DNA of 64,000 nucleotides from Actinomycetes bacterium (GTDB taxonomy: Bacteria > Actinomycetota > Thermoleophilia > RBG-16-64-13): contig JAGXFW010000024.1 in NCBI GenBank assembly GCA_024637035.1, positions 124,001-188,000 on the forward strand, written 5' to 3'. Below the pieces are notes generated by a model, which saw nothing but the letters and a program-made list of their open reading frames with translations, ran no database searches and was not told the origin of the DNA. Shown here piece by piece: positions 63,192 to 64,000 of the stretch (its first letter is position 1; each line of letters begins with the position of its first letter). Position numbers and translations under genes: made by a program.

Positions 63192-64000
63192 GCGCCCAAG
63201 GGGCACGTATCGTCGGGGTCGCTATTCTCGGTTTCGGCACGATCGGGTCCAGCGTGTACCGCATGATCGAGAAGGAGCGGGAATCGATCCTGGAGTCCAC
63301 CGGTGTCGAGCTTCAGGTGATCCACATCCTCGATAACGATCCGGCGAAAGTCGGAGTGGGGGCGCCGGCGCACCTGTTCAGCGCCGACCCCCACGCGGTG
63401 CTCTCCGATCCGGCAGTGGACGTCGTGGTCGAGCTCATCGGAGGGGTCGAGACCGCTTTCCGGTTCATCGAGACGGCGTTCCGCAACGGTAAGGACGTGG
63501 TGACGGCCAACAAGCAGCTGGTTGCCAACAGGGGCGCCGCGCTGTTCGATCTGGCCGGCGATCTGGGTAGGCAGCTTCGGTTCGAGGCATCGGTCGCCGG
63601 GGCCGTTCCAGTGATCCGGGTGATGCGGGAGGGCATGTTCGCCGCGGGCCTTGATGCGGTGTACGGCATCGTCAACGGCACGACGAACTACATCCTTACG
63701 GCGATGTACGAGGGTGTCGGCGGATACGAGGACACGTTGGCGCGGGCCCAGGCACTCGGGTACGCGGAGGCCGACCCCACGGCTGATGTGGGCGGGGGGG
63801 ACGCCGCGGCCAAGATGGCGATCCTGGCTTCCATCGCGTATCGGTCTCGAGTCACGATGGCAGATGTCACTTATGAGGGCATCCAGGCGGTATCGCTGGA
63901 GGACGTGCAGTACGCGAAAAACTTCGGTTTCGTGGTGAAGCTCGTCGGTGCGGCTCGCCTAGTCGATGGACGGGTGAGCGTGCGCGTGCATCCGGCGCTC
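63188..64000 (+). CDS. hom: Homoserine dehydrogenase (3'-truncated by window edge)
   Basis: Homoserine dehydrogenase reduces aspartate semialdehyde to homoserine, the branch to threonine and methionine. The 271 visible residues include the NAD(P)-binding GFGTIGSSVY (about residues 15-24), VTANKQLVAN, the catalytic-domain motif VNGTTNYILTAM, and YAEADPTADVGGGDAAAKMAILA. The monofunctional form is likely because no aspartokinase domain precedes it. The ATG at 63188 overlaps the lysA TGA. The remaining C-terminal part (an ACT domain in many homologues) lies beyond the window. Confidence 0.94.
   Translation, partial: MSAQGARIVGVAILGFGTIGSSVYRMIEKERESILESTGVELQVIHILDNDPAKVGVGAPAHLFSADPHAVLSDPAVDVVVELIGGVETAFRFIETAFRNGKDVVTANKQLVANRGAALFDLAGDLGRQLRFEASVAGAVPVIRVMREGMFAAGLDAVYGIVNGTTNYILTAMYEGVGGYEDTLARAQALGYAEADPTADVGGGDAAAKMAILASIAYRSRVTMADVTYEGIQAVSLEDVQYAKNFGFVVKLVGAARLVDGRVSVRVHPAL

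Overview
The window is a GC-rich, gene-dense bacterial chromosome segment with strong GGAGG-type ribosome binding sites, many GTG and TTG starts, and long co-directional runs whose genes overlap by 1-14 bases. The gene content (CarD, DisA, a Clp/McsAB cluster, a SigH-type sigma factor, a subtilase with cell-wall-binding repeats, a CsoR/CstR-type repressor) and the base composition suggest a deep-branching Actinomycetota such as a Coriobacteriia-like lineage. A high-GC Bacillota relative cannot be excluded. This assignment is inference; there is no rRNA in the window.

Layout. Positions 1-6802 hold cofactor synthesis: folE (cut by the window edge), folP, folB, folK, then nadA, nadB, nadC for de novo NAD, then coaX. 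Next come dusB, greA and lysS (6809-10007). Positions 10209-24974 hold a long block that follows the gene order of the Bacillus subtilis mcsA-to-sigH region: mcsA, mcsB, clpC, radA, disA, carD, a yacL-like PIN-TRAM gene, ispD, ispF, gltX, cysS, rlmB, yacP and a SigH-like sigma factor. ctsR is absent and McsB has lost its kinase signature residues. ettA closes this run.

Positions 26895-38174 are more accessory. They hold a PhnD-like binding-protein gene interrupted by one in-frame UGA, tRNA-Thr, two exported proteins of unknown function, a GHL15-like glycosidase, an M29 aminopeptidase, a NodB-type deacetylase, guanine deaminase, and an ABC-2 exporter operon. Positions 38308-44881 hold a subtilase with CWB2 repeats, threonylcarbamoyl-AMP synthase, two small-molecule transporters and a cupin. 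Positions 44968-54326 are housekeeping: fba, the PII protein and its uridylyltransferase GlnD, several small unknowns, rlmH, argS and mutM. Positions 54417-58905 (minus strand) hold an acetate-symporter-like operon with a LytS-type kinase, then a DMT transporter. The rest carries a candidate structured leader RNA, tRNA-Gly, a self-regulated CsoR/CstR-family gene, an alpha/beta hydrolase, hpt, a nuclease-fold protein, lysA and the start of hom.

The most interesting signals are: (1) the UGA codon in the PhnD-like gene at 27528-27530, at a position I recall as Cys in relatives, followed at selenocysteine-insertion distance by a hairpin; (2) a minus-strand RNA at 58979-59132 with a near-consensus promoter, a perfect 11-bp pairing between its ends and a terminator that competes with that pairing, just upstream of a DMT transporter gene; (3) a McsB that looks like a pseudo-kinase beside an intact ClpC; (4) a CstR-like regulator with its operator inside its own promoter; (5) a repeated intergenic element with inverted ends that supplies stop codons to two unrelated genes; and (6) a 26-bp tandem duplication of the folP ribosome binding site and start that makes a nine-codon leader.
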